Source of the DNA: a virus
Strand: one strand, 5' to 3'
Virus record (IMG/VR): IMGVR_UViG_3300015264_000010
Location: 1 to 48,401 of that record
DNA length: 48,401 bases
Position 1 is the stretch's first letter. Every line of letters begins with the position of its first letter. Of this stretch, positions 23,231 through 31,844 are shown in pieces. The notes below the pieces were generated by a model. It was not told the DNA's origin. It searched no databases and saw only the letters and a list, made by a program, of their open reading frames with translations. The position numbers were made by a program, and so were the translations under genes.

Positions 23231-24046
23231 ATGGAACGCTACTCCGACACGACAACGGAGCTTCTTGGGGCCACGACGTGGCGTCAGAACGTCGCAACCT
23301 ACCGGCGATGGGAACAAAAGCGAGACCGTACCGCACATGCAGTGGCACGTCACATGATGTATGACGCGGAGGTGGGGCGGATGTATCTCGCGCTGTCCAA
23401 CGCCGCACGTGAGATCGTCGTGTTGGCGGGTAAGGATCCGGCGCAACAGTACGTGGACTACCCCGATCGGGAACGTGGCGAGGTCATCACCGTGTCCACG
23501 GGGCGTGAGTTCGCGTTCAACCTCAAACGGCAACCCAAGAAATCGGACAGCTTGTTCTTTCAGCGGTTCGAACACGAGCCTTGGTTTGAGCTGGGGTACT
23601 TCGACGAGACATGCGACGTGTGGTCGGACGAGCCGTTTCCGGCCGGTACGCGAGCCCATATCGAGACACAGGCCCGAACCGACACGGAACCGTGTACGGT
23701 AAGTACGAACACCGCGAACAACGACAAGGGGGCCGACATGCTCACAGGGCAAGATCCGGACAACATCGAAGCAACAGCGGTACGGCTCATGGCGGAAGCC
23801 AACGCCATCCGCGAGTTCGACGCACGGGAGCCGGACGGCGAAGAGCCCACCATCTCATGGACCTCGTCGCCGGACGGCGAACGGCAGTACACGTACGTCG
23901 CGTTCAAGACAGGTGCGGGTCTTTGGTACACGACGGACACGCGGTCGGGTGGCGGCATGACGTGGCGGGAGCTGGGAAGCAAGCGCATCGCGGAAGCGCT
24001 CCGGACCGGTACGTTCCTCGTCGCAACGGCGTGGGAGGAGCGATGA
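23231..24046 (+). CDS. Hypothetical protein (271 aa), possibly two joined reading frames
   Basis: ATG 23231 follows AGGGGG. The N-terminal half (MERYSDTTTELLGATTWRQN onward) and the C-terminal half (from MLTGQDPDNIEATAVRL) are joined by a low-complexity linker. An in-frame ATG at 23738 has its own strong AAGGGGG site, so the C-terminal ~102 residues may also be made separately. No family recognised. Confidence 0.62.
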   Translation: MERYSDTTTELLGATTWRQNVATYRRWEQKRDRTAHAVARHMMYDAEVGRMYLALSNAAREIVVLAGKDPAQQYVDYPDRERGEVITVSTGREFAFNLKRQPKKSDSLFFQRFEHEPWFELGYFDETCDVWSDEPFPAGTRAHIETQARTDTEPCTVSTNTANNDKGADMLTGQDPDNIEATAVRLMAEANAIREFDAREPDGEEPTISWTSSPDGERQYTYVAFKTGAGLWYTTDTRSGGGMTWRELGSKRIAEALRTGTFLVATAWEER

Positions 24047-24363
24047 CAGCCGACACGCTAAAGCTTCTGATCATCACGATCGGCGTAGTTGTGACCGTCA
24101 TCGGCGCGATGCTCATCGGAACATTCGCCGCGCGCAGCGAGCGTGACCACAAGGCGTACATCAAGTTCTTGGAGATGCGCGCTGCCGGACGAATCGGGGA
24201 GGACCCCCCAGTTCCGCCGACGCTGTCCTTCCCGGACCGGTCAAAGGCCGCGCGCGACGCGTCAATGGCCCGCCACCCGGCAAACCGGACCCGAGACGTC
24301 ATGCCGGACCCTAAGCTGGTCGAGCGGCCCTCGCGCCCGCTGACGGATTGGCCTGAGGGCTAG
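24043..24363 (+). CDS. Single-pass membrane protein (106 aa)
   Basis: ATGA overlap with the previous gene. The N-terminal helix (LKLLIITIGVVVTVIGAMLI) is followed by a charged, Pro/Arg-rich soluble tail. No family recognised. Confidence 0.65.
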   Translation: MTADTLKLLIITIGVVVTVIGAMLIGTFAARSERDHKAYIKFLEMRAAGRIGEDPPVPPTLSFPDRSKAARDASMARHPANRTRDVMPDPKLVERPSRPLTDWPEG

Positions 24364-24411
24364 CTGCGCGTAGGCTGAGGGCTGTTTCTGCCACCCAAAG
24401 AGGGGAAAGTC

Positions 24412-24720
24412 ATGCGCCGTATCGCACTACTCGTCGCAGGGTTCATGTTCGGGGCGTTGGGGTTCGCAGCCCCAGCACTCGCCGCGCCCGTGTGCACCAC
24501 GCACGCCGTGTACGTGTTCGGCTACCCGCACCTGACGCACGCGTGGACCACCCCCGCGTCATCGGTTCCGTTGCACAAGTTCCGGTACGGCATCCGACAG
24601 GCCAACGGCTCGATCCTCTACGTGACGCACAACTGGCTACCGTCGTACGACACCTTCCCCGGGCACGCCGTGTCGGTGTCCGCGTGGGAGGGGCCGAACT
24701 TCTGCGGCACGGTGCTCTGA
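24412..24720 (+). CDS. Secreted small protein, paralogue B
   Basis: A textbook signal peptide (MRRIALLVAGFMFGALGFAA) with an ALA|AP cleavage site leaves ~75 mature residues with two cysteines. It resembles the 16610-17023 product: PLHKFRYGIRQANG aligns with MHKIYKYRLVTADG, and VSAWEGPNFCG with VTAWRGTGNCG. It is the last gene of the rightward arm, after an AGAGGGG site. Confidence 0.72.
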   Translation: MRRIALLVAGFMFGALGFAAPALAAPVCTTHAVYVFGYPHLTHAWTTPASSVPLHKFRYGIRQANGSILYVTHNWLPSYDTFPGHAVSVSAWEGPNFCGTVL

Positions 24721-24728
24721 CCGGCCTC

Positions 24729-24736
24729 GTTTAAAC
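24729..24736. repeat. GTTTAAAC on the left side of the convergent terminator
   Basis: Lies 8 bp after the last rightward stop and 4 bp before the terminator stem. Confidence 0.85.
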
Positions 24737-24740
24737 ACCG

Positions 24741-24780
24741 AAACGCCCCGGACAACCCTACATGGGTGCCGGGGCGTTTT
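24741..24780. terminator. Terminator at the convergence of the two arms
   Basis: AAACGCCCCGG (24741-24751) pairs perfectly with CCGGGGCGTTT (24769-24779), with a smaller ACCC/GGGT hairpin in the loop and a T-run on the right. The A/T symmetry allows termination from both directions. GTTTAAAC copies flank it at 24729 and 24792. Confidence 0.85.
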
Positions 24781-24791
24781 GCTGCCTGCCT

Positions 24792-24799
24792 GTTTAAAC
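24792..24799. repeat. GTTTAAAC on the right side of the convergent terminator, holding the holin stop
   Basis: The TAA stop of the holin-like gene is read from inside this palindrome on the minus strand. Confidence 0.85.
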
Positions 24800-25033
24800 G
24801 CTAGGACTGTCCGGGTGCGACAGGATGACCGGCGAGTTGTCCGGAACCGTGATGAGCGGGTTGGGCACAAAGTACGTGCCGACCGCCGTGAGGAGCGCCA
24901 GGGCTCCCGTGAGGTACACGTTGCCAACCCAGATACCGGCCGCAGCAGTCAGCGCCGCGAGCACGATAGTGTATATCGCCTTGTACGGTCGTTTGGGGTT
25001 GGCAACAATCTTGACGGGCATCGGCTGTGTCAT
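24794..25033 (-). CDS. Holin-like membrane protein (79 aa)
   Basis: Two hydrophobic helices (AIYTIVLAALTAAAGIWVG and YLTGALALLTAVGTYFV) with short charged ends, next to the endolysin: the usual holin profile. ATG 25033 follows AGGTAGGG; a longer frame to 25111 is not supported. The stop codon lies inside GTTTAAAC 24792-24799. Confidence 0.75.
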   Translation of the reverse strand: MTQPMPVKIVANPKRPYKAIYTIVLAALTAAAGIWVGNVYLTGALALLTAVGTYFVPNPLITVPDNSPVILSHPDSPSV

Positions 25034-25046
25034 ACGTGGCCCTACC

Positions 25047-25766
25047 TTACGTGATCGGGGCGGTCCATATTGCCGCCCACGTGACCGGTCCAACGATGCC
25101 GTCGACCCCAAGGTGTTTTTCGGCTTGGAACTGGCGGACTACGTGTTCTGTGCCCGGACCGAAATCGCCGTCAACCGCGAGATGCCAACCTCGGGACGAC
25201 AGCTTGGCCTGAAACACTCGGACGTCGTTGTTGTTCATCATGCCGCGCCGCATGGCGACACCTGGGTACAGGGGGTGGCTGCCCGGGTGCGGGGTTGGGG
25301 TTGGGTTGGTGTCCGGCATGTGTCCGGCGCGGATCCTGTCCGCGAGCGCGCGCACCCGTGACGGCCCGGCGTTGATCTCATAGTGCATCTCGTCGGCGCG
25401 GGAGTGGTAGTCGCCACCCCAACGGACCACACCTCCGCACAGGTTGAGCAACCGGCGGATGGTGGCCACCTGCAACGCGCCGAATGTTCCTCGTGCGCCG
25501 AGCGGGTGATCGTTCCACCGTAGATCCATCGCCGTGCCGGATGCGTGATTGCTCAGACTCACACCCCCCTCGATACCCTTGATGATGAATCCGCCGGTAT
25601 CGTTGTGGTGCAAGGGCTCAACGTGCGCGTTGAACTCCTTGGCGAACCACAGCAGCACACACGATGCGTCCCCACGCCGAAGTGTGATTCGCACGGAAGA
25701 CCCCGGGATGGTGTACGTCGCCATGAGGTTAGGGTCTACGGCGTAACCGTTCTGCGAGTACCGCAT
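25047..25766 (-). CDS. Endolysin: M15-type peptidase with peptidoglycan-binding domain
   Basis: The 239-residue lysin has an N-terminal M15/VanY-like zinc peptidase domain (SNHASGTAMDL, His74 and Asp81; DEMHYEI, His128). It also has a C-terminal PG_binding_1 repeat (VRVFQAKL, GWHLAVDGDFGPGTEHVVRQF). It cleaves the peptide part of murein at the end of infection. ATG 25766 follows AAGGGG at ~11 nt. It overlaps the acidic gene upstream. Confidence 0.87.
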   Translation of the reverse strand: MRYSQNGYAVDPNLMATYTIPGSSVRITLRRGDASCVLLWFAKEFNAHVEPLHHNDTGGFIIKGIEGGVSLSNHASGTAMDLRWNDHPLGARGTFGALQVATIRRLLNLCGGVVRWGGDYHSRADEMHYEINAGPSRVRALADRIRAGHMPDTNPTPTPHPGSHPLYPGVAMRRGMMNNNDVRVFQAKLSSRGWHLAVDGDFGPGTEHVVRQFQAEKHLGVDGIVGPVTWAAIWTAPIT

Positions 25767-25900
25767 GACGTATCGTCCCCTTCCGGCGTATCGGTCGTGG
25801 TCGGTTCCTGGTAGCTGCTGTCCGGTAGCTCCACTGTCGAGCTGTCGACGTCATCGAAGTTCGGGAAGTTGTCGACGTCATCGGGCATCGGAGTATCCAT
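25736..25900 (-). CDS. Small acidic protein overlapping both neighbours (54 aa)
   Basis: ATG 25900 has a very strong GGGGGAGGG site 5-10 nt upstream. The product is Asp/Thr/Pro-rich (MDTPMPDDVDNFPNFDDVDS). It overlaps the upstream gene by 23 bp and the endolysin by 31 bp. Its translation may adjust endolysin expression. Confidence 0.5.
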   Translation of the reverse strand: MDTPMPDDVDNFPNFDDVDSSTVELPDSSYQEPTTTDTPEGDDTSCGTRRTVTP

Positions 25901-26264
25901 TTCCACCCTCCCCCACTACTAGCCTACGTAGTCGTTCGCTAAGATCGTCGCACTGCTGTTGTGTCTGCCGTGCGGTCCGGCGCACCTGCTGTAGCTCCTC
26001 CTCAACCTGTGCGAGTTGCACCCGGAGTTGGCGCTTACCCTCCTGTTCTGTCACCAGGTCCAATTGAAGTTGCCCGTTCTCTCGCCGGAGATAATCCGTC
26101 ACCGTGGTCAATAGTACAACCTGTTTTTGCAACGCTTCCACATTGGTCAATAGCGCGGTTGCGTCGTCCTTCTTTCGGTCCTTGAGCCACGCGGCAATCG
26201 CTCCGGCAACGCCACCACTAGCCAGGATACTGACAATAGCAGTGACCAAAATCTGGGTATTCAC
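25878..26264 (-). CDS. Membrane-anchored coiled-coil protein of the lysis cassette
   Basis: The N-terminal membrane helix (ILVTAIVSILASGGVAGAIAAWL) is followed by a ~75-residue coiled coil (ENGQLQLDLVTEQEGKRQL and onward). Such proteins accompany holins in actinophage lysis cassettes; a second holin or holin regulator is likely. It overlaps the next upstream gene as ATGA. Confidence 0.7.
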   Translation of the reverse strand: MNTQILVTAIVSILASGGVAGAIAAWLKDRKKDDATALLTNVEALQKQVVLLTTVTDYLRRENGQLQLDLVTEQEGKRQLRVQLAQVEEELQQVRRTARQTQQQCDDLSERLRRLVVGEGGNGYSDAR

Positions 26265-26722
26265 GTGTCATGCACCGACAACTCTTTACTAATTTCGTGC
26301 GCGTGTTTGATAAGTGCCTTGAGGTGGGCAACTTCGAATTCCGCGAGCACGACCAAGCTCCCGGTAAGCACAACCGTTGTCGCGGCATGTGAGATCGGGA
26401 CGATGATAAGTACCCACCCGGTGTAGGCGAGCATGCAACAGGAAAGCACCCTGAGCGCAAGCTTTTTGAGCGCGATGCGCGCTAGTACAGTGGCCACCAC
26501 AAGCAGGATGCCCGTACACATGAGCACGCCACCCCAGATATGCACCCCGACAGTACCGACTACCCGAGCAATGGCGCTGTTGGCGACACCTGTGAGGTAC
26601 CCGAACCCCGACACGACGAATAGCAAGCCGATGAACACCCATGCCGGGTGATCTCGCAACCCTTGGGGCGTACGGATCATCCATGGTGTTCTACGGTGGC
26701 GCGGCGGGGGGAGTTTACGCAC
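26261..26722 (-). CDS. Four-helix membrane protein (153 aa)
   Basis: About four hydrophobic segments (WVFIGLLFVVSGFGYLTGV, GGVLMCTGILLVVATVL, VLSCCMLAYTGWVLIIVPI, TVVLTGSLVVLAEF). No family recognised. Its place in the lysis cassette suggests a holin-like or envelope role. Confidence 0.65.
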   Translation of the reverse strand: MRKLPPPRHRRTPWMIRTPQGLRDHPAWVFIGLLFVVSGFGYLTGVANSAIARVVGTVGVHIWGGVLMCTGILLVVATVLARIALKKLALRVLSCCMLAYTGWVLIIVPISHAATTVVLTGSLVVLAEFEVAHLKALIKHAHEISKELSVHDT

Positions 26723-27707
26723 CTGGTTTCGCCACCGTTACGAACGTCTGAATAGCGATGGTATGTGCCACAGGTACCCGCCCCGACCCGTGGCACAGCG
26801 GGCACTCCACCGTCTCGGGTGCCGGTACGGGTGTGGGATCCTCGTCAGGTGCGTTGAGCAGCGCGAACCCGGTATTGATGGCGTTCTGCGCGCTCGTATC
26901 GAGTAACAGGCTCGGATCGTGCTCGGTGCCGTCCGTGGCCCACACCAGGTAGAAGGTTGGCCGTGCGGCTTCCGGGAGCGTCTTGAGCCACGCGAACTCG
27001 TCCGTGATGGCCTTTGCGCGCGCCTCGTGCTCGACGGTCGGCCAGCCACGCTCCGCAACCGCCCACGCCACATCGTCCGGTCGCGAGTCAAGCCACCGTT
27101 TAAACACCGGGCTCACCTCAAGCGTGTCCGTGACGGGGAATGACCGCCCACTGTAGATGTCGATGGCGTGGACGTCCGCGCGAGTCACCCATGCGTCCGG
27201 GTTGGCGACCCATGCGCTCTTGTCATGCGGGCCGCCGACCTTGGGCCGGTAACCGTAACCGAGTGCTGCGTGACATGTCACGATGTTCGGGTCCACGCCC
27301 TTGACCCACGCGTGCAGTGTGTTGAAGTACCGAACGAAGTCCTCGGCTGTGCCGAAGCTCATGACCTTGTGCGTCCCGTTCGGATAGCTGTCGCGCGTGT
27401 CGTCCTCCGGCTCATGCCAGAACACGACGGTCACCTTGTCGGCCAACTCGTTGACGTTGATGTGCCGCGCGAGTTGTTCAATGTAGAGCTGCCACGCGCC
27501 GTTGGTCACGTCGTCCGGACGGGGCTTGAACGACACAACCACGTGCATGTCATCGTCCAGCGCCGGACGACACAGGTTCTCAAAGCTGGGGATGAGGTTC
27601 TGCGGGGGAATAACCCCGCCTTTGAATTCGCGTGTAGCGTCTGTCAGCGGGTACGTCGCACGGATTTCGGTGGGAGTGCCGGGGCCGTGAACACCGAGCA
27701 AAATCAT
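26715..27707 (-). CDS. Glycoside-hydrolase-fold protein (tail-associated, putative)
   Basis: The 330-residue protein reads like a TIM-barrel glycosidase: VVVSFKPRP, then TVVFWHEPEDD (acid/base Glu near 99), an IDIYSG strand and WAVAERGW (nucleophile Glu near 219). The C-terminus has CPLCHGSGR, a DnaJ-like zinc half-site. It likely acts on surface glycans or envelope polymers. ATG 27707 has AGGA 8 nt upstream. A GTTTAAAC at 27098 encodes VFKR. Confidence 0.68.
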   Translation of the reverse strand: MILLGVHGPGTPTEIRATYPLTDATREFKGGVIPPQNLIPSFENLCRPALDDDMHVVVSFKPRPDDVTNGAWQLYIEQLARHINVNELADKVTVVFWHEPEDDTRDSYPNGTHKVMSFGTAEDFVRYFNTLHAWVKGVDPNIVTCHAALGYGYRPKVGGPHDKSAWVANPDAWVTRADVHAIDIYSGRSFPVTDTLEVSPVFKRWLDSRPDDVAWAVAERGWPTVEHEARAKAITDEFAWLKTLPEAARPTFYLVWATDGTEHDPSLLLDTSAQNAINTGFALLNAPDEDPTPVPAPETVECPLCHGSGRVPVAHTIAIQTFVTVAKPGA

Positions 27708-27766
27708 GGGGGCTGTCCTGTCTGGCCGAGAATCCAAGAATGTGGATGTACTACGCTAACACGTCA

Positions 27767-30334
27767 TCACGACACCCAAGCACTTTGGGTAACCGCACCA
27801 TTTACGCCAGTCGTGATAACGCTGTACTCGTACGCGATTCCGCTACCGCACGTGAAATCGTCGTATGTGACTGGCGTGGCCACGCTGCCCGCCTTGTAGA
27901 ACACGGCATCGTCGGAGTATGCCTTGTCCCCCGCCGTATTCGCCGTGCTGCTCTGCGTGAGGCTCGGGAACGCAAACGCGGTGTTGCTCGGCGCGGCACC
28001 CGACGTCATCGTGTATTGCTGCCACGACCCCGTAGCAGTGACGTTAGCTCCCGTGCTGGGGGTGCCGTTGCTGCCGTTGGCTGCCGTACGCCAGCCGACC
28101 TGACCCTTGATGACCATGCCGCTGTTGGCCTTGAACCAAAACGACAGGAAGAACGTATCGCCCGGCAGTGCCGCGAACTGGTTAAGCGGTCCAAAGTTGA
28201 CACCTGCGAACCCGGTGCCGTTGACTGCCGTTTGAGCATAGCTCGCGAGTCCCGTGTGTGCTTGGCCCGTATCGCGTGCTGCCGTGCTGACAGAACCTCC
28301 GGCTGTGCCCCAGTTGTCCGAGCTATTCGTCTCCTCAAAACCCGGGTGGAACGGCGCGACAAGGCTAATCGGTACGGTGCTCGGTACGGTGCCGACCTTG
28401 ACCCCGTTGCCCGTGTCCCCGATGACACGTCGGTATACGTCGTTAGCCACCACAAGCGGCTGAGGCTGTGTCGGGTCGGGGTTGGTAAGCGTGGCCCGGA
28501 TGATCCCTAGGGTGTTGAACGCGGCCACCGTAGGGCTTGTTACGGCGGGACCGGTGTACGCCGGAGTGAAGTTGAGCGTCTGGGGGTCGCCCGTCAAACC
28601 CTTGTTGTTCCTCGTGGTAACCGTGAGCACATACGCGGCGGCAAGCAAGGTGTCCGGTAGATCGAGGCTTGTGGCCGTGCTCGTAACCCACCCGGTATCG
28701 CGGACGCTAACGCCTGCTTTGGTGAGCTGGATACGGTACGCACTTTGCGTGGCCACCGTCCAAGACACTGTGATAAGCGCGCTTGTGGGGCTTGCGCTAG
28801 GGCTCGTAATCGTGGGGTTGTCCTTGGCGGACGGTTGCACCTGAACCTGTGAGCTGTAGTTCGTGCTGAGCCCTGAGATCGTGCCCTTTACCTTGACCGC
28901 GTAGAAATGGTTAGCGTCCGATGTGGATCCCCAACCACTTGCCAACGTGACACCGGACGTGCCGGAGGAGTTAAATACCTCGCTGCCTACCCACGTGCTA
29001 GACGACGCATTCCAGTACGTGACAACTGAGCTGAGCGTCTTGCGAAGCGCGTAAGAGTCCTGTGTTTCGCTAGGATCGTCAGCCGTAAAGTTCCACGTGA
29101 ACGGAAGCGCCGCGTTGACGTCTTGGGCCACCCCGTTAGCCGGAGCTGACAACGCCGGTACCTTGGGCGCACCCGATGCTGTGTCGCTCGTGCTGATGAG
29201 GTTGTACGGGCTTGAACCCGTGGCAATCGCGCTGTCGAAGTGCCCGTTACCGTAGTTGGTCCTTCGCACGCTATAGCTTGTGGACGTGGCCCCAACGATG
29301 GCCGACGCGCTAACCGCTGTCCACGCACCCCACGTGTCCGCACCCCGGTTGTAATCCACGTAATACAACTTGCTGTCACTCGTGCCCACGGCGTACACAC
29401 GCATGTTGCTCGTGGCCGCGCTTACGCTTATGGCGCAGTGCTTGACAGTTCCGGCCGTATGGGTTGGTGTGTCGCGCTGAGCTTGCGTCGTGTTATCGAC
29501 GTTGCGCTCTGCGATGCGGACGACGCTGGACACCGGATACGGGATGAGCACAATCGAACTGTGTGCGTCGTACACAGCCGTGTTGCTCGGCTGGCTAGGG
29601 CTGAGGCTGGACACTGCCGGAGGCGTGTTCGTGTTGGGGCTAACCCACACCGGCCCGGACGCCCACGTGAGCCGCGCCGTGTAGACCGTGGCGCGACCCC
29701 ATACCGCCCACAGCGCAGGGCTGCCGTTGGTGGTCTTACCGTCGCCCGTGTGCTCAAACATGATGGTCGGGTGGACGATGCCATCCGGGCCGTTGAGCCA
29801 TTGCCGGTAACCGCTAACCAACGTGTTTCGCACCGTGAACGTATTTGTGCTGCTCACGGTGGCCGAGAACAGCGTTACCCCGCCGGACGTGCCGTTGTGC
29901 GTGCCGACTGCCATGTGCACGTACCACGTGCTTGACAGCTTGAACGCCACCACGTCAAGGCCCGTGTAGACAAGCCCTGCTGTGGCTGCGCTAGCGCCGA
30001 CCACAAGTTGCTCAGTGTCGAAAGTGGTGGCGTTGGCCTGTAGCCGCATGTAGAACACCCGGTCAGTGCCGGACTCATACACGCGCGTAAGCACATGAAT
30101 ATGCCCGTTGCTGTCCATGAACAGCCCTGAGACCTCTTGCAGGTTCGTACGCGTGACAGACGCGATAGGGCCGGACCACGATGCGCCGTTGTTACTGCTC
30201 TTGAAGATGTCGAACTGCGTCTGTGACACCCGCTTGAGGAACCACATATCGCCGTCGAAGTTTTCGCGGTCGATGTACTGCTGATTGGGGTACCCCATCG
30301 GCTCACCGAAGGTGGTCGTACTAATCGCGCCCAT
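27767..30334 (-). CDS. Tail fibre / receptor-binding protein with propeller, FnIII and CBM-like domains
   Basis: An 855-residue extracellular-type protein. The N-terminal ~350 residues have BNR/sialidase-like blade motifs (SSNNGASWSGP). FnIII-like domains follow (for example SAPANGVAQDVNAALPFTWN and PTSALITVSWTV). The C-terminal ~190 residues form a CBM4/9-like jelly roll (FHPGFEETNSSDNWGTAGG, FFLSFWFKANSG). Probably binds cell-surface carbohydrate. AGGGG lies 6 nt before the ATG. Confidence 0.75.
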   Translation of the reverse strand: MGAISTTTFGEPMGYPNQQYIDRENFDGDMWFLKRVSQTQFDIFKSSNNGASWSGPIASVTRTNLQEVSGLFMDSNGHIHVLTRVYESGTDRVFYMRLQANATTFDTEQLVVGASAATAGLVYTGLDVVAFKLSSTWYVHMAVGTHNGTSGGVTLFSATVSSTNTFTVRNTLVSGYRQWLNGPDGIVHPTIMFEHTGDGKTTNGSPALWAVWGRATVYTARLTWASGPVWVSPNTNTPPAVSSLSPSQPSNTAVYDAHSSIVLIPYPVSSVVRIAERNVDNTTQAQRDTPTHTAGTVKHCAISVSAATSNMRVYAVGTSDSKLYYVDYNRGADTWGAWTAVSASAIVGATSTSYSVRRTNYGNGHFDSAIATGSSPYNLISTSDTASGAPKVPALSAPANGVAQDVNAALPFTWNFTADDPSETQDSYALRKTLSSVVTYWNASSSTWVGSEVFNSSGTSGVTLASGWGSTSDANHFYAVKVKGTISGLSTNYSSQVQVQPSAKDNPTITSPSASPTSALITVSWTVATQSAYRIQLTKAGVSVRDTGWVTSTATSLDLPDTLLAAAYVLTVTTRNNKGLTGDPQTLNFTPAYTGPAVTSPTVAAFNTLGIIRATLTNPDPTQPQPLVVANDVYRRVIGDTGNGVKVGTVPSTVPISLVAPFHPGFEETNSSDNWGTAGGSVSTAARDTGQAHTGLASYAQTAVNGTGFAGVNFGPLNQFAALPGDTFFLSFWFKANSGMVIKGQVGWRTAANGSNGTPSTGANVTATGSWQQYTMTSGAAPSNTAFAFPSLTQSSTANTAGDKAYSDDAVFYKAGSVATPVTYDDFTCGSGIAYEYSVITTGVNGAVTQSAWVS

Positions 30335-30342
30335 GGATACCC

Positions 30343-30723
30343 CTAGTTATCGACCTGTGTAGGTGTTCCGTTGACATTCACGTACGCGTGGTTAGTGTCC
30401 GTCCGGTACCACATCTGCCCCGGGACCGTTCCGGTCGGGTGAGTGCCCGTGTACCCCGGCAGCGTCACGACCGATTTGAAGCCGAGAACCCCGATCACAT
30501 AGTACGTCGCGCTTGCTTGCATGACCGTGACGCGCTGACCGACCGCGATGTCGTAGTGTGCTAACGGTAGACACGGTGTCGCGGCGTTCGCACCGTCCAC
30601 AATGACGCTTATAACCTTGTTCGCCGTGTCGACAGCGCTAACCACTCCCGCGTACGTGGTGATCTGCTTGGCGCGCCGGATGAGGTCTTTAACCGCACTC
30701 AAGATGTCGTCCTCAAGGCTCAT
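30343..30723 (-). CDS. Minor tail protein, small (126 aa)
   Basis: ATG 30723 overlaps the upstream tail gene's stop as ATGA. The N-terminus is helical (DDILSAVKDLIRRAKQ); a small beta-barrel follows (GVVSAVDTANKVISVIV) and then a tip-like Gly/Thr-rich end. The OB-like middle resembles small baseplate or tail-tip components. Assigned mainly by position. Confidence 0.6.
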   Translation of the reverse strand: MSLEDDILSAVKDLIRRAKQITTYAGVVSAVDTANKVISVIVDGANAATPCLPLAHYDIAVGQRVTVMQASATYYVIGVLGFKSVVTLPGYTGTHPTGTVPGQMWYRTDTNHAYVNVNGTPTQVDN

Positions 30724-31841
30724 ATCTTTGCCCAACTATGCGACATGACACCCGTGTGCAGGTCCATCGACCACTTTGTATTTTGCATCTTGAGTACGCC
30801 AAATTCAAGGGTTTCGACGCTCACGACGTCTTGGTGCCAATGCAACGGATTTGCACTTGTCTGTGCTTCGATGGTTGTGCCGACCACCTTGTCCACGGCG
30901 ACTTGCGCGAGTACCGCAGCTTGTAGCGCGGTCTGGTCTGCGGCAGTCACGGTAAGTACCTTGGTGATCACCTGGTCACGTGCCGCCGTGCTGGTCTCTC
31001 CGTCGTTGGCGTTCACGTACGTGAATACTCCGGCACCCTCGGTCGGGGTCGTCACCGTGTCGGTGTTGCCGTTGACACCAACCCATCGATTTGGGGTGGC
31101 AAAGAAGTCATGCGCTATCTTCTGCCCTGGCACGAGTTGTCCGGTGTACGTACCCCGGTCGTATGCCCACTCCGGTGCGGCCGTTGTCGGACTGACGATG
31201 CTCTCACACACAAGCTTGCCGGTCCAATCACTGTAGATCGGCCGGTACCCCACGGCAGCAAGCAGCTCGTTGACGATCTGTAGCCACGTGGTGGTTTCAT
31301 CGATCGGCCACCCTTTCGCGGCAGTTGCCGTGGTGGCTGCCTGCACAGGATCGATACCGTACTTGCTATACCCCAGGTTGCCGAGAATCTGATCTACGGC
31401 CCCGAGGTACGTGTCTCCGATGTTGATTGCGTAGCTGTCGCCAACGAGCGTGTTGAGCGCGTTGAGTATGTCGAACCCCTGCACCGTGTACGTAGTCGGC
31501 ACACTGTCTGTGTCGGTCTCGGGCGTGTTCGTGAAATACGCGCCTTGATTGAACCGCGCAGTGATCGTGCCGTTGGAGATCGTGAGGTACGGGCGCACAA
31601 TAGAGCGACCCCAAGAAAGACGTCCGACCGTCGTAAACGCGCATGTGCCGTGGAGGGTGGCAAGGTTGTCCCGAGCCACGCTACATTCCCGGACGTCCCC
31701 GGTTATATCTGCGATGACGTTAAGGTCTCGGTCGATAAGCTCCATGCCACGCCCGAGCGTGATGCTTGGATCCGTCTTGATGAGAGCTTCGATCTGCGCG
31801 GCTGTGAACGCAGATCGGGCAGGGGTGACACGGGGCTGCAT
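30720..31841 (-). CDS. Minor tail protein (tail-tip/hub-like)
   Basis: The 373-residue product has the N-terminal pattern of gp27/hub-type tail proteins (ITGDVRECSVARDNLATLHG, then RLSWGRSIVRPYLTI). An insertion domain and a second hub-like half end GVMSHSWAKI. It lies between the distal tail protein-like gene and the fibre. Confidence 0.7.
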   Translation of the reverse strand: MQPRVTPARSAFTAAQIEALIKTDPSITLGRGMELIDRDLNVIADITGDVRECSVARDNLATLHGTCAFTTVGRLSWGRSIVRPYLTISNGTITARFNQGAYFTNTPETDTDSVPTTYTVQGFDILNALNTLVGDSYAINIGDTYLGAVDQILGNLGYSKYGIDPVQAATTATAAKGWPIDETTTWLQIVNELLAAVGYRPIYSDWTGKLVCESIVSPTTAAPEWAYDRGTYTGQLVPGQKIAHDFFATPNRWVGVNGNTDTVTTPTEGAGVFTYVNANDGETSTAARDQVITKVLTVTAADQTALQAAVLAQVAVDKVVGTTIEAQTSANPLHWHQDVVSVETLEFGVLKMQNTKWSMDLHTGVMSHSWAKI

Positions 31842-31844
31842 CGC

